Source: Clostridium bovifaecis (GTDB taxonomy: Bacteria; Bacillota; Clostridia; Clostridiales; Clostridiaceae). From it: DNA of 64,000 nucleotides. The translations under genes and the position numbers were made by a program. Numbering within the stretch: position 1 is the first letter of the stretch; every line of letters begins with the position of its first letter. Below the pieces are notes generated by a model. That model did not search any database, was not told where the DNA came from, and was given only the letters and a program-made list of their open reading frames with translations. The stretch lies in the NCBI GenBank assembly GCA_009738435.1, contig CP046522.1, positions 1,395,249 to 1,459,248 of the forward strand, read 5' to 3'. This document shows positions 9,401 through 19,490 of this stretch, piece after piece.

Positions 9401-9944
9401 AGTATACTCTAATACTGGAGGGCAGGCTTCAAAAGCAACCCCAACAGGTGCTGTTGCAAAATTTGCAGCAGGAGGAAAAAGAATAAAGAAAAAGGACCTT
9501 GGGCTTATAGCTATGACCTATGGATATGTATATGTAGCTCAAATAGCTATGGGTGCGAATATGAATCAAACCATAAAAACCATTATAGAAGCAGAAAAGT
9601 ATAAAGGGCCTTCAATTATAATAGCTTATGCACCATGCATAAACCACGGTATAAGAACTGGTATGGGAACCAGCATAATGGAAGAGAAAAAAGCAGTAGA
9701 ATCAGGATATTGGCACCTATATAGATATAATCCAACCTTAAAGGAAAGTGGAGCAAATCCATTTAAGCTAGAATCTAAGGAACCAACTAAATCTTATAGA
9801 GACTTTATAACTGGAGAAATTAGATACGCTTCTTTAGCTAACGTATTCCCAGATATTGCAGAAAGTCTATATGCAGAATCAGAAAAACAAGCTAAAGAAA
9901 AATATAGAGTTTATAAGACATTAGAAGATTGTGGATATCTATAA
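6405..9944 (+). CDS. nifJ: Pyruvate:ferredoxin (flavodoxin) oxidoreductase
   Basis: A 1179-residue single-chain PFOR, the normal length for clostridia. It converts pyruvate and CoA to acetyl-CoA and CO2 and reduces ferredoxin, the central step of anaerobic pyruvate metabolism. Visible parts in order are: the N-terminal pyrimidine-binding half with the YPITPSSPM signature near residue 25; a two-cluster ferredoxin domain with CxxCxxCxxxC at Cys690-Cys700 and Cys746-Cys756; the proximal cluster ligands Cys813, Cys816 and Cys841; and the TPP/Mg site GGDGWAYDIG followed by DTEVYSNTGGQ. All eleven of these cluster cysteines are intact. It has an AAGGAGG site, stands alone, and has a terminator hairpin at each side. 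Confidence 0.97.
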   Translation: MGKMMTMDGNQAAAYASYAFTEVAAIYPITPSSPMAEVVDEWSAHGRKNIFGQTVHVTEMQSEAGAAGAMHGSLAAGALTTTYTASQGLLLMIPNMYKMAGELLPGVLHVSARALGAEALSIFGDHQDVMAARQTGVAMLASSSVQEAMDLACVSHLAAIKSRIPFMHFFDGFRTSHEYKKIEAIDYEDLARLVDYEEIKNFRKRSTNPEHPTHRGTVQNPDIYFQMRESVNRFYDEIPDIVENYMKEIKELTGREYHPFDYYGDKNAEYVIVAMGSGCDTVEEVVDYLMSKGEKVGVVKVHLYRPFSPKYFFNVFPSNVKKIAVLDRTKEPGSLGEPLYQDIVHLFNNRENRPVIIGGRYGVGQKDTTPSQIIAVFNNLKKDEPKDGFTIGIVDDVTHTSLPEGEIIDTIPEGTISCKFWGLGSDGTVGANKTAVKIIGDNTDLHVQAYFSYDSKKSGGSTVSHLRFGKHPIKSPYLVYDADYIACHNRAFIYNYDILKGLKQNGVFVLNCPWKEDELEEKIPASIRKFIAEKNARFYIIDAVKIASEIGLGNRINMIMQAAFFKVANVIPVEEAVKHLKDSVVKVYGKKGKNIVDMNQAAIDRGIQGLVQINVPESWANAKEEEKKFPIKDEPDFVKNIQRPIARHEGDELPVSAFKGMEDGLFPSGTTSYEKRGIAVMVPEWQIDRCIQCNQCAYICPHATIRAFLLDEEEVNKAPDTFKTKQATGKGLESYQYRIQVAPMDCTGCGNCADVCPAPGKALIMKPAEEEMEMESENWEFATTIIPKEDAMDPSTLKGSQFRRPLLEFNGACPGCGETPYIRLLTQLFGDRMIIANATGCSSIWGASAPSMAYTTNAEGKGPAWGNSLFEDNAEYGYGMFLAVKQIRNKLADLMKAAIDTDIHEEIKEVFHEWLQAKDDGEGSKAASIRLLDVLNKHKDHEGGENKLIREILDNKDYLIKKSQWIIGGDGWAYDIGYGGLDQVLAMGDDVNIFVMDTEVYSNTGGQASKATPTGAVAKFAAGGKRIKKKDLGLIAMTYGYVYVAQIAMGANMNQTIKTIIEAEKYKGPSIIIAYAPCINHGIRTGMGTSIMEEKKAVESGYWHLYRYNPTLKESGANPFKLESKEPTKSYRDFITGEIRYASLANVFPDIAESLYAESEKQAKEKYRVYKTLEDCGYL

Positions 9945-9974
9945 ATAGTAAAATGAAAAGTAAAGTACTAAAAA

Positions 9975-10018
9975 GGAATTCTAAATATAGCTGGACTATG
10001 TTTAGAGTTCTTTTTTTA
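9975..10018 (+). terminator. Terminator of the por gene
   Basis: GAATTCTAAATATAG pairs with CTATGTTTAGAGTTC (two G-U pairs in RNA), followed by eight T. It lies 31 bases after the stop codon. Confidence 0.85.
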
Positions 10019-10140
10019 TAGTTCATTAGGAAAATATGTAATTAGATAAGTGACATAAATAGGAAGTAGTGTTAGGATATTTTTATGGATAAAATCAGAG
10101 ATAAGAAATAAAGAGCTTAAGGAATAACAAAGAACATGTA

Positions 10141-10182
10141 AAAAGAACCATAAGTGGATAAAAACACCTTTATGGTTCTTTT
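10141..10182. terminator. Second terminator-like hairpin in the 9945-10283 gap
   Basis: AAAAGAACCATAAGTG pairs with CACCTTTATGGTTCTTTT, with T-rich and A-rich ends so it could serve either strand. The rest of the 339-base gap between por and the small DUF3787-like genes holds no gene that I can see. Confidence 0.7.
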
Positions 10183-10283
10183 GTGTAGTATAATATAAAA
10201 GAATTTTACTTGCAACTTTTCTAGATTACTCTAATCTACAGCGCTTAGAATATAGTACCTTAAGTACTGTTTACTGGCATGAT

Positions 10284-10451
10284 TTATTTCTCATTTTCTT
10301 CCACCCAATCTTTAGCTTCCCAAACTTCAAATTCACTTGGTAGAGTTACTTGAGAAACAGATTTTATATCCTTTATATTAGCCCAGGCAGCAGTTTCATG
10401 ACGTTCAATAGGTGTCGACATAAAATGTTCCTTATATTTATTATCAGACAT
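10284..10451 (-). CDS. DUF3787-like small protein, copy 2
   Basis: A 55-residue protein with an AGGAGG site 7 nt before the ATG. Landmarks are an N-terminal MSDNKYKE, a central RHETAAWAN motif and a C-terminal FEVWEAKDWVEEN segment. The TAAW-type motif matches what I recall of the clostridial DUF3787 family, whose function is unknown. It is a close paralogue of the gene at 10527-10694 (45 of 55 residues identical by eye), same length and orientation, separated by 75 bases. It has no membrane segment or cysteine. Both copies have their own ribosome binding site and probably share a promoter upstream of 10694. Confidence 0.75.
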   Translation of the reverse strand: MSDNKYKEHFMSTPIERHETAAWANIKDIKSVSQVTLPSEFEVWEAKDWVEENEK

Positions 10452-10526
10452 AATTGCACACCTCCTTGTTTAAGTACCTTAAAGTACAGTAGATTATATA
10501 AATTTAAGTATTTATTACTAAAACAG

Positions 10527-10694
10527 TCATTTTTGGTTTTCCTCAACCCAGTCTTTAGCTTCCCAAACTTCAAATTCACTTGGAATAGTAACTTGAGAAA
10601 CTGGCTTAAATTCATAAATGTTTGCCCAAGCAGCAGTTTCATGGCGTTCAATAGGCATTGACATGAAACGTTCTTTATATTTGTTATCAGACAT
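10527..10694 (-). CDS. DUF3787-like small protein, copy 1
   Basis: A 55-residue protein, tandem paralogue of 10284-10451. It carries the same MSDNKYKE start, ERHETAAWAN core and EVWEAKDWVEEN end. Differences cluster in residues 9-13 and 27-31 and in the last few residues. The AGGAGG site is 7 nt from the ATG. High conservation of Trp and acidic residues in both copies shows that both are kept under selection rather than decaying. Function unknown; the family was found, to my knowledge, only in clostridia. Confidence 0.75.
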   Translation of the reverse strand: MSDNKYKERFMSMPIERHETAAWANIYEFKPVSQVTIPSEFEVWEAKDWVEENQK

Positions 10695-10854
10695 AGTTTC
10701 ATACCTCCTTTTATTTTAGTATCTCAAAATGAAGCTAATCTTATAAATTAAAATATTTTTTATTTATGAATAATTTTTTCTCAATGTTCAAAAAATGCTA
10801 ACAGCATAAGAATTTTGCTTCGCAATATATTTGAAAAATAAAGGAGGTACAAAG

Positions 10855-12189
10855 ATGTTTGAAAATATAATAAGAAGTTTAGTTAATAGTGCATCAGATG
10901 AGATGATGGAAAGAATGCTTAAGGATCCCTATAACGAGAATCTTTTTGTAATGGCTACAGCAGCTCAAAAACTTACTCTAAGGGCAATTATTGAAGCTGC
11001 GATGAGAGCGCAGTCAGGTCAAGTTTTAGAAAGAGCATATGGAAGTCCTAATGTACAATCACCTTGGGAAAAAGTATTTTTAAATCCTACTCAGCTTTTT
11101 TCCCTACCTACAGATGATAAAACACCAATAAACACAGGCGTTACTATTGGAAAAAATTCAAAGAAGCCTTTAGAGCTATCAATGCCTATTATGATTACAG
11201 GAATGTCTTATGGAGGTTCTTTAAGTTTAAAAGCAAAGGTAGCTTTAGCAAAAGGAGCGACCCTTGCGGGTACATCTACAAATACTGGAGAATCAGCACT
11301 TTCAAATGAGGAGAGAGAAGCTGCTAAATATTTAATAGGACAGTATAATCGTGGAGAATGGATGAATACAGAAGATCAATTATCTCGGCTTGATGCTATA
11401 GAAGTTCAATTAGGGCAAGGCGCTTGGGGCGGAGCAGTTCCATCTATAACAAGTGCAGAGAAAATTGATCAGCACCTAAGAAACACGTGGCATCTTGACA
11501 AAGGAGAAGATGGTGTTTTAAAGGCAAGGCTTAGTCAAGTAAATACTTCAGAGGATGTAGTAAATTTGCTCAATGAATTAAAAGAAAAATATGATGTGCC
11601 TATAGGAATTAAGATTGCGGCCACTCATTTTATTGAAAAAGAATTAGATGTAATTTTAAAAACAGATGTAGATTATATTGTAATAGATGGTGCTGAAGGA
11701 GGAACAGCAGTAGCACCTCCAACTCTTGAAGATGATATGGGCCTTCCTACATTACATGCAATTGCAAGGGCTTCTAAATACTTAGAACTAAAAGGAGTAA
11801 AGAACAAGTATGATTTAATAGCAGCTGGGGGACTTAAGACTCCAGGACACTTCTTAAAGGCTTTAGCATTAGGGGCTAATGCCGTATATATTGGATCAAT
11901 TGCTTTGGTGGCAATGCTTCAAGATCAGTCCGTAAATGCAACTCCAGCTGAACCAACACCTCAGCTTGTAGTTTATGATGGGAAATTAACTGATAGCTTG
12001 GATATAGAAAGAGGTGCTAAGAATCTTAATAATTTTTTAAACTCCTGCACAGAGGAAATGAAATTAGCACTTATAGCTATGGGAAAAACTGAATTTTCAC
12101 AGTTAAATATAAAGGATTTAGTTACAGTAGATAAAGATTTATCTGAAAGTTTAGGAATACAGTATGGTGGCATGCCATATATAGGATAG
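10855..12189 (+). CDS. FMN-binding glutamate synthase family protein (stand-alone synthase domain)
   Basis: A 444-residue protein similar to the FMN/synthase (TIM-barrel) domain of glutamate synthase. The segment VDYIVIDGAEGGTAVAPP is the characteristic GGTG-type phosphate/FMN loop, and the downstream DLIAAGGLKTPGHFLKALALGA helix-strand is also conserved. There is no glutaminase domain. The canonical CxxxxxCxxxxC ligands of the 3Fe-4S cluster are absent: only one Cys is present, near the C-terminus. It therefore cannot be a classical GOGAT subunit, and the reaction is unknown. The start is the ATG at 10855 with AAAGGAGGT upstream; an upstream in-frame start at 10831 lacks this spacing. It appears monocistronic. 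Confidence 0.85.
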   Translation: MFENIIRSLVNSASDEMMERMLKDPYNENLFVMATAAQKLTLRAIIEAAMRAQSGQVLERAYGSPNVQSPWEKVFLNPTQLFSLPTDDKTPINTGVTIGKNSKKPLELSMPIMITGMSYGGSLSLKAKVALAKGATLAGTSTNTGESALSNEEREAAKYLIGQYNRGEWMNTEDQLSRLDAIEVQLGQGAWGGAVPSITSAEKIDQHLRNTWHLDKGEDGVLKARLSQVNTSEDVVNLLNELKEKYDVPIGIKIAATHFIEKELDVILKTDVDYIVIDGAEGGTAVAPPTLEDDMGLPTLHAIARASKYLELKGVKNKYDLIAAGGLKTPGHFLKALALGANAVYIGSIALVAMLQDQSVNATPAEPTPQLVVYDGKLTDSLDIERGAKNLNNFLNSCTEEMKLALIAMGKTEFSQLNIKDLVTVDKDLSESLGIQYGGMPYIG

Positions 12190-12206
12190 TATTCACAAAA
12201 ACTACA

Positions 12207-12257
12207 AAAATAGGAGTAGAAATAGAGGTTTCTATTATTCGCTTCTATTTTTTTATT
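12207..12257 (+). terminator. Imperfect terminator hairpin
   Basis: AATAGGAGTAGAAATAG pairs imperfectly with CTATTATTCGCTTCTATT, followed by seven T. It lies about 20 bases after the synthase-like gene. Confidence 0.55.
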
Positions 12258-12408
12258 TAAGCTTACAAAAAACAACTATATTTGTAGAGATATTAAAGTA
12301 TAAGTAAAAATTTGTGATATAATAAATATTATAGAATAAAAGTTATATAATCCTATGTGATAATATTCTAAAGGTATTGCAATACATAAGAAAAGAGGGA
12401 GATATTAA

Positions 12409-13257
12409 ATGGACATCCAAGAACAAATAGTAAAAGTTGAAAATTCAGAAATTTATAAAACTTTTGAAAATATTGCTCCCTATCTTGGAGCAATATTAAG
12501 GGGAGAATTTGTTATCGGATTTAACACGTTAGAACAGTGCTTAAAACTATATGATAGTTCCACTAAAAAGTATCAGTATGATATTGGACCAGTGACAAAA
12601 GAGACTGTAGCTTATAGATGTATTAAATTAGGAGAAATTATATTAGATGAAATGAATATAGGAAGAACAGAAGTGCCTTATAGAAGCACTGCCATTCCTA
12701 TTAAGGACAGTAATTATGGTATTATAGGATGCATAGTTATTTCTACTTTTTTGGATAAACAAAAAAAAGTATCTGATATGTCAGAGCAATTATCAAAGGC
12801 AACTAATGAATTATTAATGTACATTACAAATGTCGCTTTAGGAGTAGAAGATATAACAAAAGGTAATAACGATATAAAAGAAATTTTAAACGAAACAGTT
12901 AAAAACACTGAAAATACAGATAATGTTATAAGTTTCATAAAGGATGTTTCGAAAAAAACTAATTTATTAGGATTGAATGCTTCTATAGAAAGTGCAAGAG
13001 CTGGCGATGCAGGAAAAGGCTTTGGAGTTGTAGCTTCAGAAATTAGAAAACTAGCTGAATCCAGTAATAAATCTATTAAGGAGATAGAGACAACCTTATT
13101 TAAGATAAAGTCAAATTCTAAGGAGATTTTTAATAATATAGACAAGGAAATAAACTCCTTTTTACAGCATTCTATGGAATTAAAAGAAATAACAAATTTA
13201 ATTTCACAGTTGGACAAATTATCAACAGAACTAAAGGAAGTTTCTAAGAAGTACTAG
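12409..13257 (+). CDS. Soluble methyl-accepting chemotaxis protein
   Basis: A 282-residue chemoreceptor without any membrane helix. Residues about 1-125 form a sensor-like alpha/beta domain that I cannot place in a named family with certainty. Residues about 130-282 form the antiparallel coiled-coil signalling domain, whose hairpin tip [22 protein letters not shown]... is the most conserved part of all MCPs and binds CheA and CheW. The coiled coil is short on both sides of the tip, so this belongs to the short cytoplasmic receptor group common in clostridia. No chemotaxis operon lies nearby. The start ATG has a GAGGGAG site. A palindromic terminator follows directly. Confidence 0.85.
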   Translation: MDIQEQIVKVENSEIYKTFENIAPYLGAILRGEFVIGFNTLEQCLKLYDSSTKKYQYDIGPVTKETVAYRCIKLGEIILDEMNIGRTEVPYRSTAIPIKDSNYGIIGCIVISTFLDKQKKVSDMSEQLSKATNELLMYITNVALGVEDITKGNNDIKEILNETVKNTENTDNVISFIKDVSKKTNLLGLNASIESARAGDAGKGFGVVASEIRKLAESSNKSIKEIETTLFKIKSNSKEIFNNIDKEINSFLQHSMELKEITNLISQLDKLSTELKEVSKKY

Positions 13258-13258
13258 C

Positions 13259-13284
13259 AAGAAAATTGCGGCGCAATTTTCTTA
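13259..13284. terminator. Palindrome/terminator of the GAAAATTGC repeat family
   Basis: AAGAAAATTGC-GGC-complement, nearly perfect. It directly follows the chemoreceptor stop codon. The same core occurs at many other intergenic sites in this window (see the repeat findings). A related half-palindrome, TTTTGCGCCGTAAAATA, lies about 30 bases further on. Confidence 0.65.
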
Positions 13285-13342
13285 TTGTAAAATGGAGAAT
13301 GAAAAACAAAAGATGTTTTGCGCCGTAAAATATTTTTAGTGC

Positions 13343-14197
13343 TTAGCTGCTAGTACTTTTTCCTCCATTTACATGTATAACTTGCCCTGTAACATAAGAG
13401 GAATCCTCGCAAGCTAAATATACATATGTGGGTGCAAGTTCACAGGGCTGGCCAGCGCGGCCAAGAGGAGTACTTGTTCCAAACTTTGCAACTTCTTCTT
13501 TAGAAAAACTGGAAGGAATTAGTGGAGTCCAAATAGGACCTGGGGCTACAGCATTCACCCTTATTTCTTCTTTTGATAAATTTAAAGCTAAAGATCTAGT
13601 TAGACTCGTAACAGCTCCCTTTGTTGATGAATAATCAAGTAAAGTTTCATGCCCCTCATAGGCCGTTACAGAGCTAGTATTAATTATTGTATCTCCTTTT
13701 TTCATATTAGGTAAAGCTGCTTTTATCAAGTAAAATATAGAAAATACATTTGTTTTAAAGGTTAGTTGGAGCTGCTCAGATGTAATATCTATAATGCTAT
13801 TCTGAGGATATTGAACAGCAGCGTTATTAACTAAAATATCTAAGTGGCCGAAGGTACTTATAGTATCATTAACTACTTTTTTGCAAAAATTTTCATCTCC
13901 TACATCACCTTTTATGGCAAGGCATTTTCTACCCTTTTGCTCTATTAAATACTTAGTTTCTTCTGCATCTACATCTTCATTGAGATAAACAATAGCAATA
14001 TCTGCTCCTTCATCAGCAAATGCTAAGGAAACAGCTTTTCCAATGCCACTATCTCCTCCAGTAATTATAGCTACTTTATTTGATAGTTTTCCACTTCCTT
14101 TATAATCAGGTCTTTGTGAAAGCGGTTTGGGATTCATCAAGGTTTCAAGACCAGGTTGAGTGTCTTGATGCTGTGGTTGAAAGTAAGTAGGATACAT
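13343..14197 (-). CDS. SDR family oxidoreductase (general-stress type)
   Basis: A 284-residue short-chain dehydrogenase/reductase. The cofactor motif TGGDSGIGKA starts near residue 46, NNAAVQ lies in the middle, and the active site has the catalytic Ser of NTSS and the YSSTK Tyr/Lys pair. The C-terminal VTGQVIHVNGG is typical. The extra N-terminal 40 residues rich in Pro and Gln (PQHQDTQPG) match the B. subtilis YdaD/YhdF/YhxC and GsiB-neighbour type of stress SDRs, which use NAD(P) with unknown substrates. It is on the minus strand between the chemoreceptor and the large kinase gene. The start ATG has a GGAGGT site. Confidence 0.9.
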   Translation of the reverse strand: MYPTYFQPQHQDTQPGLETLMNPKPLSQRPDYKGSGKLSNKVAIITGGDSGIGKAVSLAFADEGADIAIVYLNEDVDAEETKYLIEQKGRKCLAIKGDVGDENFCKKVVNDTISTFGHLDILVNNAAVQYPQNSIIDITSEQLQLTFKTNVFSIFYLIKAALPNMKKGDTIINTSSVTAYEGHETLLDYSSTKGAVTSLTRSLALNLSKEEIRVNAVAPGPIWTPLIPSSFSKEEVAKFGTSTPLGRAGQPCELAPTYVYLACEDSSYVTGQVIHVNGGKSTSS

Positions 14198-14409
14198 AGC
14201 TACACCTCCATATTATTTTTTAGCCATATAGGTATTTTGTTTATTTATATATGTTTTATTCTTAAGGAGTTATATCAAATTATTGGAGTATAGATATTAT
14301 TATATTATTCGATAAAGGTATGTGGAAATTATTTAAATTAAATGGAATATATAGTATAATATACAAAGATTTATATAGTAGATGGGGATATATTCATAGG
14401 GGGATAAGA

Positions 14410-17400
14410 ATGAAGAAACATAAAGATTTAAGTAATGTTACTTTAGAAGATATTATTTTATTAGAAATAACGTTAGGCTTAGAGAAATTCCTAAAAATAG
14501 CTTTAGAGCTTATTGATGAAATGGAAGATTATCATAAGAAGAACATAATGTACGGATATATTAACCCTAAAAATATTGTTATAGATAAGAATACAAACAA
14601 AGCAAGATTAATTAATTCTGAACTTGTAGATACAGATATTAATTATAATTTACCTTATATGTCTCCAGAACAGGCAGGGAGGATTGGGAAAAAAGTAGAC
14701 TATAGAACTGACTTCTATTCTTTTGGGGTTACATTATATAGAGCTATTACAGGCAAACATCCTCTTCAAGGAAATGATGAGATGGAGTTAACATATTCCC
14801 ATGTTGCTAAAAATCCTATGCCACCTCATCTAGTAAATAGTGATATACCTATTGCAGTTTCTAAAATAATAATGAAACTTTTATCAAAGGATCCAGAAGA
14901 TAGGTATAAGAGTAGTTATGGAATTAAAAGTGACTTATCAAAATGTTATATATCTTTAATGGATAATGGATATGTACAAGAGTTTATTCTTTGCGAGCGT
15001 GATATCTCTGATAAGCTGAAATTTAGCAATAAGATATATGGAAGAGATAATGAAATAAATGAAATAATGAGTAGATATTTTAAGGTATGTAATGGAGACT
15101 TGCAAGTAGTGTATTTAACTGGCTTAGAAGGTATGGGGAAAACTACTATAATAAAAGAAATTAGAAATAGAGTGCTTAAAGAAGGAGGCACATTTATCTC
15201 TGGAAAATGTGAGAGATATAATAATACTCCTTATGCCCCTATTATTCAATCAACTAGAGAACTAGTAATACAGCTACTTATGGCGAGTAAAGAAAGATTA
15301 AAAGAAATTAAAGGGAAGATTTTAGAGGCTGTGGGAGATAACGGCCAAATTGTAATTGATGTAATTCCAGAAGTGGAATATATTATAGGAAAGCAACCTC
15401 CAGTGGAACACATACCTCATTCAGAATTAGAAAATAGATTTAATATGGTCTTTGGAAAATTCATAAGATCATTTTTGTGTAAAGAGTATCCTATAGTGGT
15501 GTTTTGGGATGATTTGCAATGGGCTGGTGCAGCTACAATTAATGCAATATTTGAACATGGACTAAATATCGAAAATAAGTACCTACTCATAATAGGAGGT
15601 TTTAGAGAGGAAGAAGTCGGAAGGAACTCATACTTACAAAATATCATTAATATAAATACAAATTTCACAAATATAGTAAATATCGGCTTAAATCCCCTAG
15701 ACGAAAAAAGCATAAGTAATTTAATCTGTGATACTTTATGCTGTAGTGAAAGCAGAGTAACTGAATTAACTAAACTAATAGCTCTAAGAACAGGTGGGAA
15801 CCCTTTATTTATAAGAATGTTGTTAGAGACTATGTATTCGGAAGAAATATTGAGATTTAACCATGAGATAAATCAATGGGTTTGGGATGTCGATTCTATT
15901 AGGGACATAGAGATATACAATAGTGTACTAGACTTAATAATAAAGAAGATAGAAAGGCTTCCAAAGGAAACGCAAAGAATTTTACAGATAGCATCTTGCA
16001 TAGGAATAGAATTTGAATTAGGGATTTTATCTAAAATTAGTCATAGGACTATAAATGAAATTTATATGTATATTCTACCTGCTATAAAGGAAGGAATAAT
16101 TGTTTCTGAAATAAACTATATAAAAAGTTACTATGTAGAGCATAAGAATAGCTATATTTATAGATTCTCTCACAATCAGATACATAAACAAATTTACAAC
16201 AATATATGTAAAGAAATCAAAATGCAGTATCATCTTATGATAGGAAGAACCTTAGAGATGGATGAGAATGAGGAGAAAGTTTTTGAAACTACAAGCCAAT
16301 TAAATAGAGCTTTTAAACTAATATCAAAAGAAGAGGACATATATAATTTAGCAAGATTAAACCTTACCGCAGGGAAAAAGGCTAAAAAGTCAGCAGCTTA
16401 TGAGGTTGCTTTAAGATATTTTCGAACTGGATATAAGCTGCTTAAAAAGGACAGCTGGTTTACTGATTATGAACTATCCTATGATATGAGTGCAGAACTT
16501 GCCGAAAGCGAATATTTGAATAAAAACTTTGAAAGGGCAGAAGAATTATTTAAAGTAATTTTAGAGCATGCTAGGACAAATATAGAAGTGGCAAGAGTCT
16601 ATAATATGAAGATAAATGTAGATACCTACTTTGGAAAGTATAAAGAGGCTGTTGAAACAGGAATAGAAGGATTGAGATTATTCGATATTAAGATTCCTAA
16701 GAGTATATTCGAAATAGAAATATTTATTGAAATAGTAAAGATGTGTTGGAATTTAAAAGGGAAAAGTATATTTAGTATCTTCAAAAAGAGTACAATAGAT
16801 AAAAAATAAGAATGAGATTGAAGTTAAAAAGCTTCTCTCAAATGCAAGTTTGTCTGCTCTTTGGTATGATAAAAAGTTGTTTTGTTTGATTACTTTAAAA
16901 GAAATTAATATTACTTTAAAGTATGGGAGTATAGGGGGGAGATATTTTACCAATATGTGGTATGGCATTCTGCTAAGCTTAATTAAAAAATATAAAAAGA
17001 GCCTTGAATTTGGGTTAATGGATTTGAAGGCGTGTGAGGATATAAAGGATAAAGCTGCACTTAGCATATCACTAACGGGATTTAGTAATATGATCATACT
17101 TTGGAGCAAGGATTTTGAGGTGGTTTTAGATTATCTAGAAAGAACTTATAATATCTGTATGGAGTCTGGAGAAACCTTACTAGGTATATACACTGCTAGT
17201 AATATAGTTTTGGTCTCTTACATAAAAGGAGAAAAACTGGAGTATGTGCATGAAAAAACAAGAAAGTATATTAGTGTAACAAATAGAATGAAAAATATGC
17301 ATATTGAGAGCCAAATACTTGGAATAAAGCATATTGTGGAAGATTTAAGAGGAGAAACTTTACATGTTCTAGACTATACTGTTCAGGAAAAAGATTCTGA

Positions 17401-19427
17401 TAAAGAAATATTAGATGGTAGACATACCTACAGAATGGTATTAAATTATATGCACGGCAATTATGATAAGGCAGCTCAGTATATGTATTTAGGTGATAAG
17501 GAGTCAAGAATTTTGAGAGGAACTCTTACTCCAGTATTTTATTATTTTTATGCTGCCCTTACACTAACTTCGATCCTTAGTGAATCAGATTTACAAAATA
17601 AGCAATACTGTCTTAAAAAGCTAATAAAATATAAAAAGATTATAGAAAGGTGGGCACATAGCTGTCCTACAAATTTTCTTAGCTATTATTTGATTGTACA
17701 AGCTGAAGTTTATAGAATTAATTGTGAAAATGAAAAGGCTGATATATTTTGATAAGGCAATAAAGGCTTCTATAGGAAATGAGCTGTTTCATAACGCAGC
17801 TTTAGCTAGTGAACTTGCCGGGGCATACCATAAATCAAGAAGAAATAAAGCTATGTATAAAGGGTATATTGTTCAGTCCTATGGGTTTTATAAAAAATGG
17901 GGAGCGGTGCTAAAGTTAAAGTATTTAGAAGAAAAATATCCAGAAGTTTTTCAAAATAATGATATGAAACGAACATTTGTATACAATGGAGATAGAGAAT
18001 CTGATATTAGGGAAAGCGTAGCTGTTGAGCTAGATGTTGAAAACCCTAGATACGATATAATGGCAGCTATTAAGGCATCTCAAACAATTTCAAGTGAGAT
18101 TGTTTTAGAGCGGCTATTTGAAAAACTAATGAATATTTTAATAGAAAGTACAGGGGCAAGGTGGGGATGCTTAATTTCAAACAAGAATGAGGAACTACTA
18201 GTTCAAATAGAAGGCAATCTAGAGCAAATAAATTCTTTGTTCTTAAGACCTATTAAGGTAAAAGAATACAAGAAGGCTTCGAAGTATGTGGTTAATTATG
18301 TTGCAACTACAAAACAAAGCGTGGTTTTGGAAGACGCTCATAATGAAGAGATGTTCGCACATGATTCATATATATCAAAACAACAGATCAAATCTCTGCT
18401 ATGTGCACCTATAATAAAAAAGGGGGAACTTATAGGAATAATATATTTAGAAAATAGTCTTGCTTCTAAGGTTTTTAGTGAAGAAAAGTTGACTATAGTT
18501 AATCTTTTGGCCTCTCAAGCGGCGATTTCTATACAAAATGCTTACATGTATGAAGAAATAAATAAGTTAAATAAGAAGCTAGAGAAGACAGTTGAAGAGA
18601 GGACTAAGTCCTTAAACGAAAGTATTAAATATGAGGAGATGAGAACAGAGTTTTTTGCAAATATATCTCATGAACTCAGAACTCCTCTTAATGTAATCTT
18701 CGGAGGGCACCAGATGATGGAAGTTCTACTTCAAAACAATTTACCGGAGAAGAATGGAGACAAAATAGAAAAGTACATGGGAATTATTAGACAGAACTGC
18801 TATAGATTAGTTAGGTTAATTAACAATTTAATAGATATTACAAAAATAGATTCTGGATATTTTCAAGTGGATTTAGTTAATGCAGATATAGTCAATGTGG
18901 TGGAATCTATCACATTATCTGTAGCAGAGTACATTGAGAGTAAAGGGATTAATCTGATATTCGACACATTTGTGGAAGAGAAGGTAATAGCCTGTGATCC
19001 AGATAAAATAGAAAGAATAGTTCTAAATTTGCTTTCTAATGCAATAAAGTTTACCAATCCAGGTGGAAATATATCAGTAATTATGTATGAAAAAGGAGAT
19101 AAAGTAATAATCTCTATAAAAGATGATGGAATAGGAATTCCGGAAGAAAAACAAGATGCGATTTTTGAGAGATTCATTCAGGTTGATAAATCTCTTTCTA
19201 GGAATAGAGAAGGAAGCGGAATTGGATTATCCATAGTTAAAGCGCTTGTAGAAATGCACGGAGGGTTAATATCCTTAAATAGCAAGCTAGGCAAGGGAAG
19301 TGAGTTTTTAATAGAGTTGCCTTGTATGCTTCTAGATAAAGAAGTTATAGATTTACTCAACTTTAACAACTCAAATTCTAATAAGATAGAGAGGATAATG
19401 ATAGAGTTTTCGGATATATACTCATAA
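14410..19427 (+). pseudogene. Hybrid pseudokinase / AAA ATPase / GAF / sensor histidine kinase, two frameshifts
   Basis: Three consecutive reading frames (14410-16809, then 16799-17752, then 17740-19427) encode one very long signalling protein of about 1671 residues if two single-base errors are repaired. Part 1 has a protein-kinase-like domain, then a STAND/AAA ATPase with Walker A GLEGMGKTT and Walker B VVFWDDLQW, then TPR-like helices. Part 2 is the helical repeat region. Part 3 has a GAF domain, a coiled coil and a histidine kinase (H-box with SHELRTPLN, N-box LLSNAIKF, G-boxes DDGIGIP and GSGIGLS). The shifts lie in A6 at 16801-16806 and T4 at 17746-17749; removing one base from each restores the frame. 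Reality of the breaks is uncertain. The start ATG at 14410 has a GGGGGAT site. The kinase-like domain lacks the HRD and DFG motifs. Confidence 0.85.
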
Positions 19428-19490
19428 TTTAAGACATCCTTGGCATAAGTTATATAGAATATTATTTCTATATTAAAGAAGGTGACAAGG

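Noticed and set aside
10350..10702. Longer open frames on both strands over the DUF3787-like region
   Set aside because: They run across the two tandem small genes in other frames, lack ribosome binding sites and give Phe/Cys-rich nonsense, while the 55-codon frames are conserved between copies.
16750..17760. Programmed frameshifting as the explanation of the kinase gene breaks
   Set aside because: No slippery heptamer with a following pseudoknot or internal Shine-Dalgarno was seen at the sites, and the same kind of break occurs in four unrelated genes.
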